A DNA stretch of 64,000 bases from Marisimplicoccus sp038147335. GTDB taxonomy: Bacteria > Bacteroidota > Bacteroidia > Flavobacteriales > Flavobacteriaceae. The translations under genes were made by a program, and so were the position numbers. Below the pieces are notes generated by a model that was not told the DNA's origin, did no database searches, and saw only the letters and a program-made list of their open reading frames with translations. Positions 33,450 through 43,140 of the stretch are shown in pieces; the stretch's first letter is position 1, and every line of letters starts with the position of its first letter. The DNA is taken from assembly GCA_038147335.1 (NCBI GenBank), contig JAYQTK010000006.1, forward strand, positions 1 through 64,000, written 5' to 3'.

Positions 33450-36230
33450 ATGAAAGATATTTCTAAGATTGACCCCAAACATAACATCATTATTAAAGGT
33501 GCAAAGCTTCATAACTTAAAGAATATTGATGTTGTAATACCCAGAAATAAGTTTACAGTAGTTACTGGTTTATCAGGGTCAGGTAAATCATCATTAGCTT
33601 ATGATACTCTATATGCTGAGGGACAGAGAAGGTATGTAGAAAGTTTATCATCATATGCACGTCAATTTATGGGTAAGTTAAATAAACCAAAAGTTGATTA
33701 CATAAAAGGTATATCCCCTGCAATAGCTGTTGAGCAAAAAATCAATACATCAAATCCAAGGTCAACTGTAGGAACTAAGACTGAGATTTATGATTACTTA
33801 AAGCTATTATTTGCAAGAATTGGTAAAACATATTCTCCTGTTTCAAATAAAATTGTAAAAAAAGATTCAGTATCTGATGTTGTTGATAAGATAATAAGCT
33901 TTGATGCTAAGACAAAGCTCCTGCTTCTATCACCAATTGAATCATCAACGAAAAAGAAGTCTAAGGAAAGAATTGAAATACTTAAGAAACAAGGTTTTGT
34001 TAGAATTTTTAAGAAAGGTGAAATAATTGATCTTAATGATATTAATGGAAAGGAAATATTAGATTTTAATCTAGTTGTTGACAGATTAGTTGTAAAGCAT
34101 GACGAAGATTTCAAATCAAGAGTTTCAGATTCTGTTCAACTTTCATTTTACGAGGGAAAAGGTGTTTGTTCTATTTATGACATTGAGAAGGGTAAAGAAG
34201 TAACTTTTTCTAACAAATATGAGATGGATGGTATAAAATTTATTGAACCATCTATACATCTCTTTAGTTTCAACAATCCTTTTGGTGCATGTAAAAACTG
34301 TGATGGTTTTGGAGAAACAATAGGAATTGATGAGGAACTAGTAATTCCTAACAAAGCATTATCAGTATATGATGATGCAATTGCTCCCTGGAGAGGAACA
34401 GGTTTAAGAAAGTATTATATGAAATTGATTAATAATGCCGATAGCTTCAAATTCCCTATATATAAACCATATAATAAGTTATCAAAAGAAGAAATTGAAA
34501 CTCTATGGAATGGAAATGAGCATTTTACAGGTATAAATAAATTCTTTAAATACTTAGAGAAAAAAAATTATAAAATCCAAAATAGAGTTCTTTTATCAAG
34601 ATATCGTGGTAAAACCCTATGTAATGAATGTAAAGGAAGTAGGCTTAGAGAAGAGTCCTATCATGTAAAAATAGATGGTAAAAATTTACCTGAAATATTG
34701 GCAATGCCTATTGATAAACTTGGATTGTTTTTTAAGGAGATTAAAATAAATAAAACTGACAAAGAAATATCAGCTAGAATCTTAAAAGAGATTAACAATA
34801 GAATTGACTATATGAATAATGTTGGATTAGGATACCTAACACTAAACCGAAAAGCAAATACTCTATCAGGAGGAGAAACTCAAAGAATTAATCTAGCATC
34901 TTCTCTTGGAAGTAGCCTAGTAGGCTCAACATATATTCTAGATGAGCCATCTATTGGTCTTCATTCAAGAGATAATGATAATCTTATTAAGATTTTAAAA
35001 AATTTAAAAGATATAGGTAACACTGTAATAGTTGTAGAACATGATGAGGAAATCATTTTATCTGCTGACCATATTGTTGATATTGGCCCAATGGCAGGAT
35101 CTCTAGGAGGTGAAATAGTTGGTCAGGGAACAGTTAATCAGTTATTGGATTCTGATACACTGACTTCAAAATATTTAAGAAGAGTTGAAAAAATTGAGTA
35201 TCCAAGCCAAAGAAAGAAACCAGAATATTTTATAAATGTCAATGGTGCTCAAGAAAATAATTTAAAAAACATAAATGTAAAGATTCCTTTAGGTTGTCTA
35301 TCAATGATTACAGGAGTGTCAGGAAGTGGAAAGTCTACATTAGTTAAGAAAATAATATATCCAGCATTACTTAATTATTTTAGAGATTATTCTCAAAAAC
35401 CAGGAAAGTTCATTGATTTAACTGGGAATTTAAGTAAAATCAAATCTGTTCAGTTTATTGATCAGAACCCCATTGGAAGATCTTCTCGATCAAACCCTGT
35501 AACATATTTAAAAGTTTACGATGATATTAGAACGTTATATTCAAAAATACCTCAGTCCGTGTCCAAGGGCTTTAAATCGAAATTCTTTTCATTTAACACA
35601 GATGGTGGAAGATGTGATGAATGTAAGGGAGAAGGAATTGTAAGGATAGAAATGCAGTTTATGGCAGATGTAGAGCTTGAGTGTGAAATATGTAAAGGAA
35701 AAAGATTTAAAAATGAAATTACTTCAATTAAGTATAATGGAGTTAGTATTGATATGTTATTAAATATGACTGTTGATGATGCAATTCAATTTTTCAGAAA
35801 GTATAACCAAACAAAAATTGTCAATAAACTCCTACCCCTTCAATCAGTGGGACTTGGTTATGTTTCTTTAGGTCAGTCTTCTAATACTTTATCAGGAGGT
35901 GAAGCTCAAAGGATTAAGCTAGCCTCTTTTATTGGAAAAGGAGATCAGCTTGATAAAACTTTTTTCATTTTTGATGAACCTACCACAGGTTTGCATTTTC
36001 ATGATGTAAAAAAGCTATTAAATACATTTAATAAATTGATTAGAATGGGGCATTCAATACTTGTTATTGAGCATAACCTTGATATGATCTCCTGTGCAGA
36101 TCATGTAATTGATCTTGGTCCAGAAGGAGGAGATAAAGGTGGAAATATTGTTGCTATGGGAACTCCAGAAGATTTAATTAAAAGCAAGGAATCATACACC
36201 GGTAAATATCTTAGGAAAAAGATTGGATAG
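33450..36230 (+). CDS. uvrA: Excinuclease ABC subunit A
   Basis: UvrA recognises bulky DNA damage in nucleotide excision repair. Two ABC ATPase units are present, with Walker A GLSGSGKSSLAYDT and GVSGSGKSTLVKK and signatures LSGGETQRINLAS and LSGGEAQRIKLAS. Zinc modules CKNCDGFGE...CNECKGSRL and CDECKGEG...CEICKGKRF are complete. The frame is open to a TTG at 33402, but that triplet is the -33 promoter element. Starting at ATG 33450 (MKDISKIDPKHNI) gives 926 residues. The stop lies 2 bases from the converging flippase gene. Confidence 0.96.
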   Translation: MKDISKIDPKHNIIIKGAKLHNLKNIDVVIPRNKFTVVTGLSGSGKSSLAYDTLYAEGQRRYVESLSSYARQFMGKLNKPKVDYIKGISPAIAVEQKINTSNPRSTVGTKTEIYDYLKLLFARIGKTYSPVSNKIVKKDSVSDVVDKIISFDAKTKLLLLSPIESSTKKKSKERIEILKKQGFVRIFKKGEIIDLNDINGKEILDFNLVVDRLVVKHDEDFKSRVSDSVQLSFYEGKGVCSIYDIEKGKEVTFSNKYEMDGIKFIEPSIHLFSFNNPFGACKNCDGFGETIGIDEELVIPNKALSVYDDAIAPWRGTGLRKYYMKLINNADSFKFPIYKPYNKLSKEEIETLWNGNEHFTGINKFFKYLEKKNYKIQNRVLLSRYRGKTLCNECKGSRLREESYHVKIDGKNLPEILAMPIDKLGLFFKEIKINKTDKEISARILKEINNRIDYMNNVGLGYLTLNRKANTLSGGETQRINLASSLGSSLVGSTYILDEPSIGLHSRDNDNLIKILKNLKDIGNTVIVVEHDEEIILSADHIVDIGPMAGSLGGEIVGQGTVNQLLDSDTLTSKYLRRVEKIEYPSQRKKPEYFINVNGAQENNLKNINVKIPLGCLSMITGVSGSGKSTLVKKIIYPALLNYFRDYSQKPGKFIDLTGNLSKIKSVQFIDQNPIGRSSRSNPVTYLKVYDDIRTLYSKIPQSVSKGFKSKFFSFNTDGGRCDECKGEGIVRIEMQFMADVELECEICKGKRFKNEITSIKYNGVSIDMLLNMTVDDAIQFFRKYNQTKIVNKLLPLQSVGLGYVSLGQSSNTLSGGEAQRIKLASFIGKGDQLDKTFFIFDEPTTGLHFHDVKKLLNTFNKLIRMGHSILVIEHNLDMISCADHVIDLGPEGGDKGGNIVAMGTPEDLIKSKESYTGKYLRKKIG

Positions 36231-36232
36231 AA

Positions 36233-37693
36233 CTACCAGTTTTTATTAAACTTATCGATAAATATATTTACGTCATCACTCAGCCTAAAAATATATGCAG
36301 CAAGAGTATACAAAATAAATACAAGGCTTGACTTGATTATAATATTCAATAATGGCTGAAATCCTAGTTCAAGATTTGAAAATACAATATATGTCAAGAT
36401 ACTAAGAACTATAATTTTGATTGTATCATTACTGTATGGATGCATGTTAAATTTAACTTTAATGAGGTATATCTTTAGCGAATTCATTATTACAAGAACA
36501 ATAAGAGTCGCATACGCTGCACCAATGATACCATAGTCAGTAATTAGATATATATTCAGAAATACAGCTAGTATTGAAGAAAACAGCGAAAACCAAAATG
36601 TGTAATAATAGTATTTTGAATTAGAAATAATATTATTAATACATCCTATCGACATTGTGTATAGTTTACCCAGGGATACAATAATTACTATTGGAATACC
36701 TATTGAATATCCATCCTGATTTAACATGTTATAAAAATCATCTAGGTTTAAATTAATCAGTAAAAAAAATAGGCTTGCTACTAAAACTAGATTCGTGGAA
36801 CTTTTCTTAAGTAAGCCTTCTAATTTTCTAAAATGCTTTTTATTTATAGCATCTGCTACTACAGGACTTAATATTTGAAACATTGCCCTTCCGGGTATTT
36901 CAATAACAGCTGCAATAAAAACTGCAACTGAATAGTATGCTACATTCTCGACAGTTAAAATGGAAGAAAGCATTGATTTATCAATATCTAAGATTATACT
37001 TGATGCAGCTCCTGATAAAAAAATCAGTAAACAGTACTTAAAGATCTCTCCAAAGTCATCTTTGAAACTAATATTAATTTTAGGTTTGATAATGTAGAAA
37101 GAATAGATTACTACAATTATTAATCTTAGATAGTAGCCATAAATTAAAAACAAAATAAACTCTTCAAAATTTAGTATTCCCAAAGAGTATGAAACAAGAA
37201 GAATTGATATTAGGAGTCTAGGGTATAATTCTTTTAGAAAGTTACCAAATACTGATTTAAGTTTTACTCTAAGCCATGAATAGAAAACTTCAAAGAATGA
37301 GGTAGAAATCGCTATGAATATAATAACATAAGCATATTTCGATAGACTTTGATCACTTTGAAATAGATATTGTCTAATTTCATCATAATACGCGAAAAAC
37401 AGTGGAACAAAAAGTATTATTATTATTAATGGAATTAAAACTGAAAGTGTTAAAAGGCCGTCTTTTTCTCTTTTTTTTGAGTATTTAGAATAGTACCTAA
37501 TAACAGCATGCTGGGTTCCAAAAGATATAAATGGTTGTACGATGTTTGATATTGCTAGAAGTGCAATAACAAGCCCTTGAAATGTACTACCAAGATAAGT
37601 TGGGTAAAGATAAAGAGTATTAACTGCTCCTATAAGAAAAGCAACCCCTATACTTATTAAATTTAAAAAAGATTGCCTTACTACTATACCCAT
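36233..37693 (-). CDS. Wzx-like polysaccharide flippase (MATE/MOP superfamily)
   Basis: This 486-residue inner-membrane protein has about 12-14 predicted spans, starting MGIVVRQSFLNLISIGVAFLIGAVNTLYL. A central region, YSVAVFIAAVIEIPGRAMFQILSPVVADAINKKHFRKLE, matches the oligosaccharide flippase family. It should flip lipid-linked glycans for O-antigen, capsule or related surface polymers. It lies downstream of the yfhO-like gene and overlaps it by 10 bases, so the two are coupled. The glycan is unknown; no glycosyltransferases lie nearby. The pair order DUF4834-YfhO-flippase is familiar from Flavobacteriia. Confidence 0.88.
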   Translation of the reverse strand: MGIVVRQSFLNLISIGVAFLIGAVNTLYLYPTYLGSTFQGLVIALLAISNIVQPFISFGTQHAVIRYYSKYSKKREKDGLLTLSVLIPLIIIILFVPLFFAYYDEIRQYLFQSDQSLSKYAYVIIFIAISTSFFEVFYSWLRVKLKSVFGNFLKELYPRLLISILLVSYSLGILNFEEFILFLIYGYYLRLIIVVIYSFYIIKPKINISFKDDFGEIFKYCLLIFLSGAASSIILDIDKSMLSSILTVENVAYYSVAVFIAAVIEIPGRAMFQILSPVVADAINKKHFRKLEGLLKKSSTNLVLVASLFFLLINLNLDDFYNMLNQDGYSIGIPIVIIVSLGKLYTMSIGCINNIISNSKYYYYTFWFSLFSSILAVFLNIYLITDYGIIGAAYATLIVLVIMNSLKIYLIKVKFNMHPYSNDTIKIIVLSILTYIVFSNLELGFQPLLNIIIKSSLVFILYTLAAYIFRLSDDVNIFIDKFNKNW

Positions 37694-40077
37694 TTATTGT
37701 TCTTATAAACCATGTATACGATTAAACTAAAGGTAATTATAATTGTTAGTATTCTAATATTTATTCCTGTTTTTACTATGCTAGGAGAAAAATAAAAATC
37801 AATTTTGTGAACCCCAGATGGAACGACCATACCTCTAAAAATATAGTTTACATCAAAATATTCTGATTTTATATCATCAACATATACTTCCCATCCAGAT
37901 GGATAATAAATTTCTGAAAACACAATTAGCTGGTCAGATAATGATTCAAACTCATAAGTAATGTGTGATGATGAGATTTTAGTTTTTTCAATTTTAACTA
38001 GATCACCTGAGTTATATTCTTTAGAAATAGAAGATGGAACAGAATTGTTTATAGATAAGGCAACTTTACTAATATCAGTATCTTTTAATTTGATCAGTAA
38101 TTCATCTGCTGTATCAACTGTTATAAGTGAGTCAACAGACCATGCGTTTCCAAGTGCATCTGGATTCTGATATAATTGATCTTCATTATTTTCATCTTTA
38201 GCTATGAGATATTTAACATTCAAAGAATTGAACAGTTTCTCGTTATCATGAAGAGATAAATAGTCATAATATTCTTGAAATCTTCTAAGTTTAGCAGCGT
38301 GATATCCATTAATAGAATTATGATAATATGAACTACTCGCATTTGAAAGACCTGCAGCAACATTAAAAACTCTATAATCAGTTGTGTCGAGTAATATTTC
38401 ATTATCTAACTCAGTCATTTGATATGTGTTGTATGACTTATCAATGAATAGTTCTTTATCAATGTATCTTTTATTTACATTGAATAAGTCAATAAAAACA
38501 ATTGCAAATACAATTAGAAATGTAAAGTTCCTACCAATTAATTTATAAGATCTAAGTGTTACAAAAAGTAATATTCCAATAATAATAGCTCTTATAACAT
38601 CCTTATTAAAAATATTCTGCCTTTCCTCTACAATCATTCTAAAAATCTCAGGCCCGTATGCACTTGAATAATAATCATCATATAAACCAGAAAATGAAAG
38701 TGAACCTTTAAAAAGAAATAACAATACTAATGGGACTGAAAAGGCAACAAAAGTCTTATTTATATTCTTTATGTTAAAATCACCAAGAAATTTATGCAAA
38801 CCAATAACTGAAAGGAATGGTACTGCAAACTCTATAATTATTTGAATTGAAGAAACAGCTCTGAACTTGTTATAAAATGGGAAATAATCAATAAAGAAAT
38901 TTGTAAGTAATGGAAAGTTTTTACCCCATGAAAGTGTTAATGATATTATGAATGATATCAATAACCACCATTTAAATGGTCCTTTAACTATAAATAGAGA
39001 AAGAATGAAAAGGAAAAATATTGATGCACCTATATAAGCAGGTGCTTCAAGAATTGGCTGATCTCCCCAATATGTTGGAACAGATGACACAAAAGAATCT
39101 GCCTGTTTTCTTGGAACATTATTATCAACTAAAAATTTATACAAATCTGAATTTCTTCCAATGTCTTCTGAGGATGCTCCACCTTGAACTCTTGGAGCAA
39201 TAAGATTTATACTTTCAAAAATTCCATAACTATATTGTGTTATATAATCATAGTCAAGACCTGTAGAGAGTTCTTTCTCTGTTCCGTCAGGATTTAATTT
39301 AAGCTCACTCTGAGATCTTGTTGAATATTTAGAGTAATCATAAGTAGAAAGAATATTTGGAGCATTTAAACCCAATGATAATATTCCTGCAAGAGCAAAT
39401 ATTCCAATATATTTTAAATATTCTTTTAAATCTTTTTTTCTATAAGAGTCAACGAGGTAAACTATAACATATATACCTAATAGGATTAACATATAATATG
39501 TCATTTGATAATGATTAGCTCTTATTTGCAGCGAAATACCCAGGAGACTAACTAAGAATCCAGGTAATAGCTTATTCTGCCTCAAGAGGACAAGTCCAGC
39601 AACTACTAGTGGAATGTATGCTATTGCAAGAGCTTTTGTGTTATGCCCAACCTGAAGAATAATTAACAGGTAAGTAGAGAAAGCAAAAGCAACAGATCCA
39701 AGAATAGCAATTCTCCATGGAATTTTTAATACCATAAGAAGAATATACATTGTAAGGAGATACAAAAATAAAGTATGAGCAGGTCTAGGAATAAATCTAA
39801 ATAAAAGATGGAATGGTGATAATATATCATACGCAAACTTTGCTCCTAGTTGAAATGTTGGCATTCCACCAAAAGCATTATCTATCCAGTATATCTCATC
39901 TGAGTTATTATCCCTATTTTCTTGAATCTCTCTTGACATTGCCTCATACTGATTTATATCTGACTGATATAATTTTTTTCCATCAAGAAGTGGACTATAG
40001 AAAATCATAGACAATACAGCAAATCCAATTGCAGTATATAAATGAATTAGAGATTTTCTAATTAAAACTTTATTCAT
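37684..40077 (-). CDS. YfhO-family membrane glycosyltransferase-like protein
   Basis: This protein of about 797 residues has many membrane spans in the first 530 residues (for example HLYTAIGFAVLSMIFYSPLL, LFLYLLTMYILLMVLKIP). Its C-terminal exported domain includes YYPSGWEVYVDDIKSEYFDVNYIFRG. These features and the early acidic loop YQSDINQYEAMSREIQE match the YfhO family, GT-C-like proteins implicated in lipid-linked sugar transfer to surface polymers. ATG 40077 (MNKVLIRK) is chosen; ATG 40089 would overlap the upstream gene more. The exact sugar transferred is unknown. Confidence 0.85.
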   Translation of the reverse strand: MNKVLIRKSLIHLYTAIGFAVLSMIFYSPLLDGKKLYQSDINQYEAMSREIQENRDNNSDEIYWIDNAFGGMPTFQLGAKFAYDILSPFHLLFRFIPRPAHTLFLYLLTMYILLMVLKIPWRIAILGSVAFAFSTYLLIILQVGHNTKALAIAYIPLVVAGLVLLRQNKLLPGFLVSLLGISLQIRANHYQMTYYMLILLGIYVIVYLVDSYRKKDLKEYLKYIGIFALAGILSLGLNAPNILSTYDYSKYSTRSQSELKLNPDGTEKELSTGLDYDYITQYSYGIFESINLIAPRVQGGASSEDIGRNSDLYKFLVDNNVPRKQADSFVSSVPTYWGDQPILEAPAYIGASIFFLFILSLFIVKGPFKWWLLISFIISLTLSWGKNFPLLTNFFIDYFPFYNKFRAVSSIQIIIEFAVPFLSVIGLHKFLGDFNIKNINKTFVAFSVPLVLLFLFKGSLSFSGLYDDYYSSAYGPEIFRMIVEERQNIFNKDVIRAIIIGILLFVTLRSYKLIGRNFTFLIVFAIVFIDLFNVNKRYIDKELFIDKSYNTYQMTELDNEILLDTTDYRVFNVAAGLSNASSSYYHNSINGYHAAKLRRFQEYYDYLSLHDNEKLFNSLNVKYLIAKDENNEDQLYQNPDALGNAWSVDSLITVDTADELLIKLKDTDISKVALSINNSVPSSISKEYNSGDLVKIEKTKISSSHITYEFESLSDQLIVFSEIYYPSGWEVYVDDIKSEYFDVNYIFRGMVVPSGVHKIDFYFSPSIVKTGINIRILTIIITFSLIVYMVYKNNKWV

Positions 40078-40267
40078 CGATATCCTCATAGTCTATGTAT
40101 TCTCCGTATTTATCATTTGTTTTTTTCTTATTTGAGTTTGAGGATTTATTGAAATCTGTCTTTTTATTAGGCGATTTAAACATACTTGCAAATATCATTT
40201 TGAAGATAGAAGGAATTATATATCTAATTATTAGATAAATAGTCAAAAAAGCCAATAAAAACTTCAT
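40070..40267 (-). CDS. DUF4834-type small membrane protein
   Basis: This 65-residue protein has one N-terminal membrane span (FLLAFLTIYLIIRYIIPSIF) and a short basic linker (SNSNKKKTNDK). It ends in the acidic GEYIDYEDIDE, the recognised tail of DUF4834 proteins next to YfhO genes in this class. The role is unknown; the fixed position suggests help to the envelope glycan pathway. It is the first gene of the operon, with a TAnnTTTG element 15 bases upstream, and overlaps the yfhO-like start. Confidence 0.8.
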   Translation of the reverse strand: MKFLLAFLTIYLIIRYIIPSIFKMIFASMFKSPNKKTDFNKSSNSNKKKTNDKYGEYIDYEDIDE

Positions 40268-40282
40268 AGTTTACGCCTTTAT

Positions 40283-40290
40283 CAAATTTA
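40283..40290 (-). promoter_or_regulatory. -7 promoter element of the DUF4834-yfhO-flippase operon
   Basis: The minus strand reads TAAATTTG, a perfect TAnnTTTG match, 15 bases before the DUF4834 ATG at 40267. It is in the divergent gap to the GNAT-like gene. Confidence 0.5.
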
Positions 40291-40336
40291 ATCAAATCTT
40301 GAAAAATAACTATTTATTGGTAACTTGCTTTTTCAA

Positions 40337-41476
40337 ATGAAATCTGACTCAAATATTACCATTAAAGAAGTCATAAGTAGTGATGAATTAAAGAAATTTG
40401 TCATGTTCCCTCATACCTTATATAAAGACTCGAAATATTGGGTTGCCCCTATTATAAAGGAAGAGTTAGAAGTATTAAATAAAGAAACAAATCCTGTATT
40501 TAATAATGCAATTGCTCATTATTTCCTTGCATACATAGATGGTGAAATTGTAGGAAGAATTGCAGCATTGATAAATTGGATTGAGGTTAAGGATCTTAAG
40601 AAAAAGAAGGTAAGGTTTGGATGGTTTGATTTTATAGATGATCAAAATGTGTCAAAAGCTCTACTTGAAAAAGTAATTGAGATAGGTAAAAAGAATAATC
40701 TTGAGTTTATAGAGGGACCTGTTGGATTCTCAAATATGGATAAGGCTGGAATGTTGATCAAGGGATTTGAGAAAAAAAATACAATGATTACAATGTATAA
40801 CTATTCTTACTATCAGGATCATATGAAAGCTCATGGATATAGTAAGCTAGCAGAATGGGTAGAATATGAGCTTAAAATTGCCAATTATGATGATTCGCCA
40901 GAAAAAATTAAGAAGTTTTCAGATTTGATTCTAAAAAGATATAATCTAAAGAAATTAAACTTCACATCAACTGAGCAGATTGTTCCTTATGTGGATCAAA
41001 TGTTCTATTTACTTGGTAAAACATATGATAAGCTTCAAACCTTTGTTCCAATTCAGGAATATCAGATAGATTATTATAAGAATAGATTCTTAAAGTATAT
41101 TAATCCAGGTTTTATTAAATGTGTTACTGATGAGAATGATGAGCTTGTTGCATTTGCAATCACGATGCCTTCGTTTTCAAATGCACTTAAAAAAATTAAA
41201 GGTAAAGTTGACTTGATTGGAAAATTAAGACTCTTACATGCTAAAAACTTTAATAGTAAAGGATCTTTATATTTAATTGGTGTAAGACCAGATTTTCAAA
41301 ATAAGGGAGTAATCGCAATTTTATTCAACGAACTACAGAAATTCTATAATAAGTTTGGTATTACAGAGGTTGAAACTAACCCTGAACTTATTGAAAACAC
41401 AGCTATTCAGCAACTTTGGAAGAACTACGAAAACAATCAGCATAAAAATAGAGCAACCTTTACAAAACAGATTTAA
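40337..41476 (+). CDS. GNAT-fold acetyltransferase-like protein
   Basis: This 379-residue cytoplasmic protein has a GNAT-like fold by pattern. FLAYIDGEIVGRIAALIN lies near residue 65, and SLYLIGVRPDFQNKGVIAILFNELQKFY near residue 315 is the acetyl-CoA-binding type motif. FIEGPVGFSNMDKAGMLIKGFE is a hallmark of this flavobacterial family, which some databases call GTP cyclohydrolase without reason visible here. ATG 40337 is chosen over TTG 40325. The acceptor is unknown. It is followed after 2 bases by mnmE. Confidence 0.75.
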   Translation: MKSDSNITIKEVISSDELKKFVMFPHTLYKDSKYWVAPIIKEELEVLNKETNPVFNNAIAHYFLAYIDGEIVGRIAALINWIEVKDLKKKKVRFGWFDFIDDQNVSKALLEKVIEIGKKNNLEFIEGPVGFSNMDKAGMLIKGFEKKNTMITMYNYSYYQDHMKAHGYSKLAEWVEYELKIANYDDSPEKIKKFSDLILKRYNLKKLNFTSTEQIVPYVDQMFYLLGKTYDKLQTFVPIQEYQIDYYKNRFLKYINPGFIKCVTDENDELVAFAITMPSFSNALKKIKGKVDLIGKLRLLHAKNFNSKGSLYLIGVRPDFQNKGVIAILFNELQKFYNKFGITEVETNPELIENTAIQQLWKNYENNQHKNRATFTKQI

Positions 41477-41478
41477 TC

Positions 41479-42856
41479 ATGTACAATGAAGGAACAATAA
41501 TTGCTCTATCCTCCCCTCCTGGTTCTGGTGCAATTTCTATTATTAGATTATCAGGAAAGGATTCAATATCTAAAACCGATAAATTTTTTGAGTCTAAATC
41601 TGGAAAGAAATTAAAGGATTGTTCTGGTTATTCTATAAGCTATGGTAATTTTTTGGTTAACAAAGAAGTTCTTGATGAAGTTGTAATATCTCTTTATAAA
41701 GGTCCTCACTCTTATACCGGTGAAGATGTAGTTGAGATATCTTGTCATGGTTCAAATTATATTCAACAAGAAATAATCTCATCTTTTACAAACTCTGGAG
41801 TAAGATTAGCTTCACCAGGTGAATTTACACTTAGAGCTTATTTAAATAATAAAAAAGATCTATCTCAGGCTGAAGCAGTTAGTGATTTAATTGCTTCTGA
41901 GTCAAAAGAAGCTCATAGAGTAGCAATGCAACAGATGAGAGGTGGTTATTCTAATGAGATTGAAGAGTTAAGAGAAAAATTGATTGATTTTAAGTCATTA
42001 ATTGAGTTAGAACTTGATTTCTCTGAGGAAGATGTTGAATTTGCTGATAGAAAAGACTTAAAAGATCTTTTAAATACTCTTGAGAGCAAGTTATCTGGTC
42101 TAATTGAATCATTTACTTATGGAAATGTTATTAAAGAAGGTGTAACAGTTACAATTGCCGGGTAAGCCTAATGCTGGTAAGTCTTCTCTTTTAAACGCAT
42201 TAGTTAATGAAGATAAGGCTATTGTATCGGACATTCCTGGTACTACAAGGGATGCAATAGAAGATGTAACAGTTATTAATGGAATAAAGTTCAGATTTAT
42301 TGATACTGCAGGTATTAGAGAGACATCAGATAAGATTGAGTCTATTGGTGTAGAAAGAGCTAAAGGAAAAATAGGCAAATCTAGAGTACTTATATACTTA
42401 TTTGATAGGTCAGATATTAGTGAAAATGAGCTAATAAATGAGGTTGAGAGCTATAAAAGAGATGATTTAAACATTTTTATAGTTGAAAACAAAATTGATT
42501 TATTAAATAATTTAAATACAGATAGTTACAAAGACAATCTAAATCAATTAATTAAGTCAAAAAATATAGAATTACTTCAAATTTCAGCTCTAAATCAAAC
42601 AAATATTGAAGATCTTAAGAATGCTATTTCTAAAGACCTAAATCTGTCTTCTGAAAATAGTATTGTAATTACTAATTCTAGACACCTTGAAGCATTAAAA
42701 AATTCCCTTAATGCTATTGAGTCTGTAAAAAAAGGATTAAAAGATGGTATTTCTGGTGATTTACTAAGTATAGATCTAAACGATGCTATTATTAATATTT
42801 CTATTATTACTGGTAAAATAGATATTGATCAGGAGCAGTAAATTTGTATTGGTTGA
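41479..42856 (+). pseudogene. mnmE: tRNA modification GTPase MnmE, frameshifted and 3'-damaged
   Basis: MnmE with MnmG modifies the wobble uridine of certain tRNAs. The N-terminal formyl-THF-binding part (IIALSSPPGSGAISIIRLSG, CHGSNYIQQEIISS, GEFTLRAYLNNKKDL) runs to a TAA at 42163-42165. One extra G in GGG at 42160-42162 breaks the frame. The GTPase part continues one frame over (GKPNAGKSSLLNALV, DIPGTTRDAIEDV, DTAGIRET) to a TAA at 42839-42841. The essential C-terminal CxGK motif is not in frame before that stop, but ICIG follows the stop directly in the same frame. It is either two or more sequence errors or a decaying gene. Confidence 0.85.
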
Positions 42857-42973
42857 AGAGGTCAAAAGATTAAATGAATATTTCACCAGAATTAATTTCC
42901 ATTGAATAAATGAAGCCTTTCAATATAATCCTATCCTATAATAAAAGATTTTGTGCCCTAAAATCTGAAAATT

Positions 42974-42997
42974 TTTTCATACCTACAATTTAGAAAA
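42974..42997 (+). repeat. 24-base intergenic repeat, copy 1
   Basis: This 24-base sequence, centred on CATACCTACAATTTAG, occurs again in the same orientation without mismatch at 45543-45566. It lies in the non-coding space after mnmE. Its function is unknown. Confidence 0.7.
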
Positions 42998-43009
42998 TTT
43001 AAAAATTAT

Positions 43010-43087
43010 TTATCCTAAAAAGAAACCAAGAATAAATCCAATAATAACAAGAAGCCACCAATATTTTTTAACCCAATTCATATCCAT
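43010..43087 (-). CDS. Possible 25-residue single-span membrane peptide
   Basis: On the minus strand, ATG 43087 or 43081 opens a short frame, MDMNWVKKYWWLLVIIGFIL then GFFLG, ending TAA at 43010-43012. It has a basic, aromatic N-terminus followed by one hydrophobic span with a glycine pattern, like real small inner-membrane proteins. It sits alone in a 284-base gap. No homology evidence is available to me. Confidence 0.35.
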   Translation of the reverse strand: MDMNWVKKYWWLLVIIGFILGFFLG

Positions 43088-43105
43088 ATTTCTAATTTAG
43101 GAAAT

Positions 43106-43140
43106 TTCATATATTGAATGAAATTTAAAAACAATTAACT
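43106..43140 (+). promoter_or_regulatory. Shared leader, copy 1 (ABM-like gene)
   Basis: The 35 bases before the ATG at 43141 nearly repeat those before the cupin lipoprotein ATG at 46492. Shared blocks are TTCATATATTGA, TGAAAT, AAAAA and AATTAAC, at the same distance from the start codon. A looser version lies before 56517. This may be a common promoter and ribosome-binding region. Confidence 0.4.
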
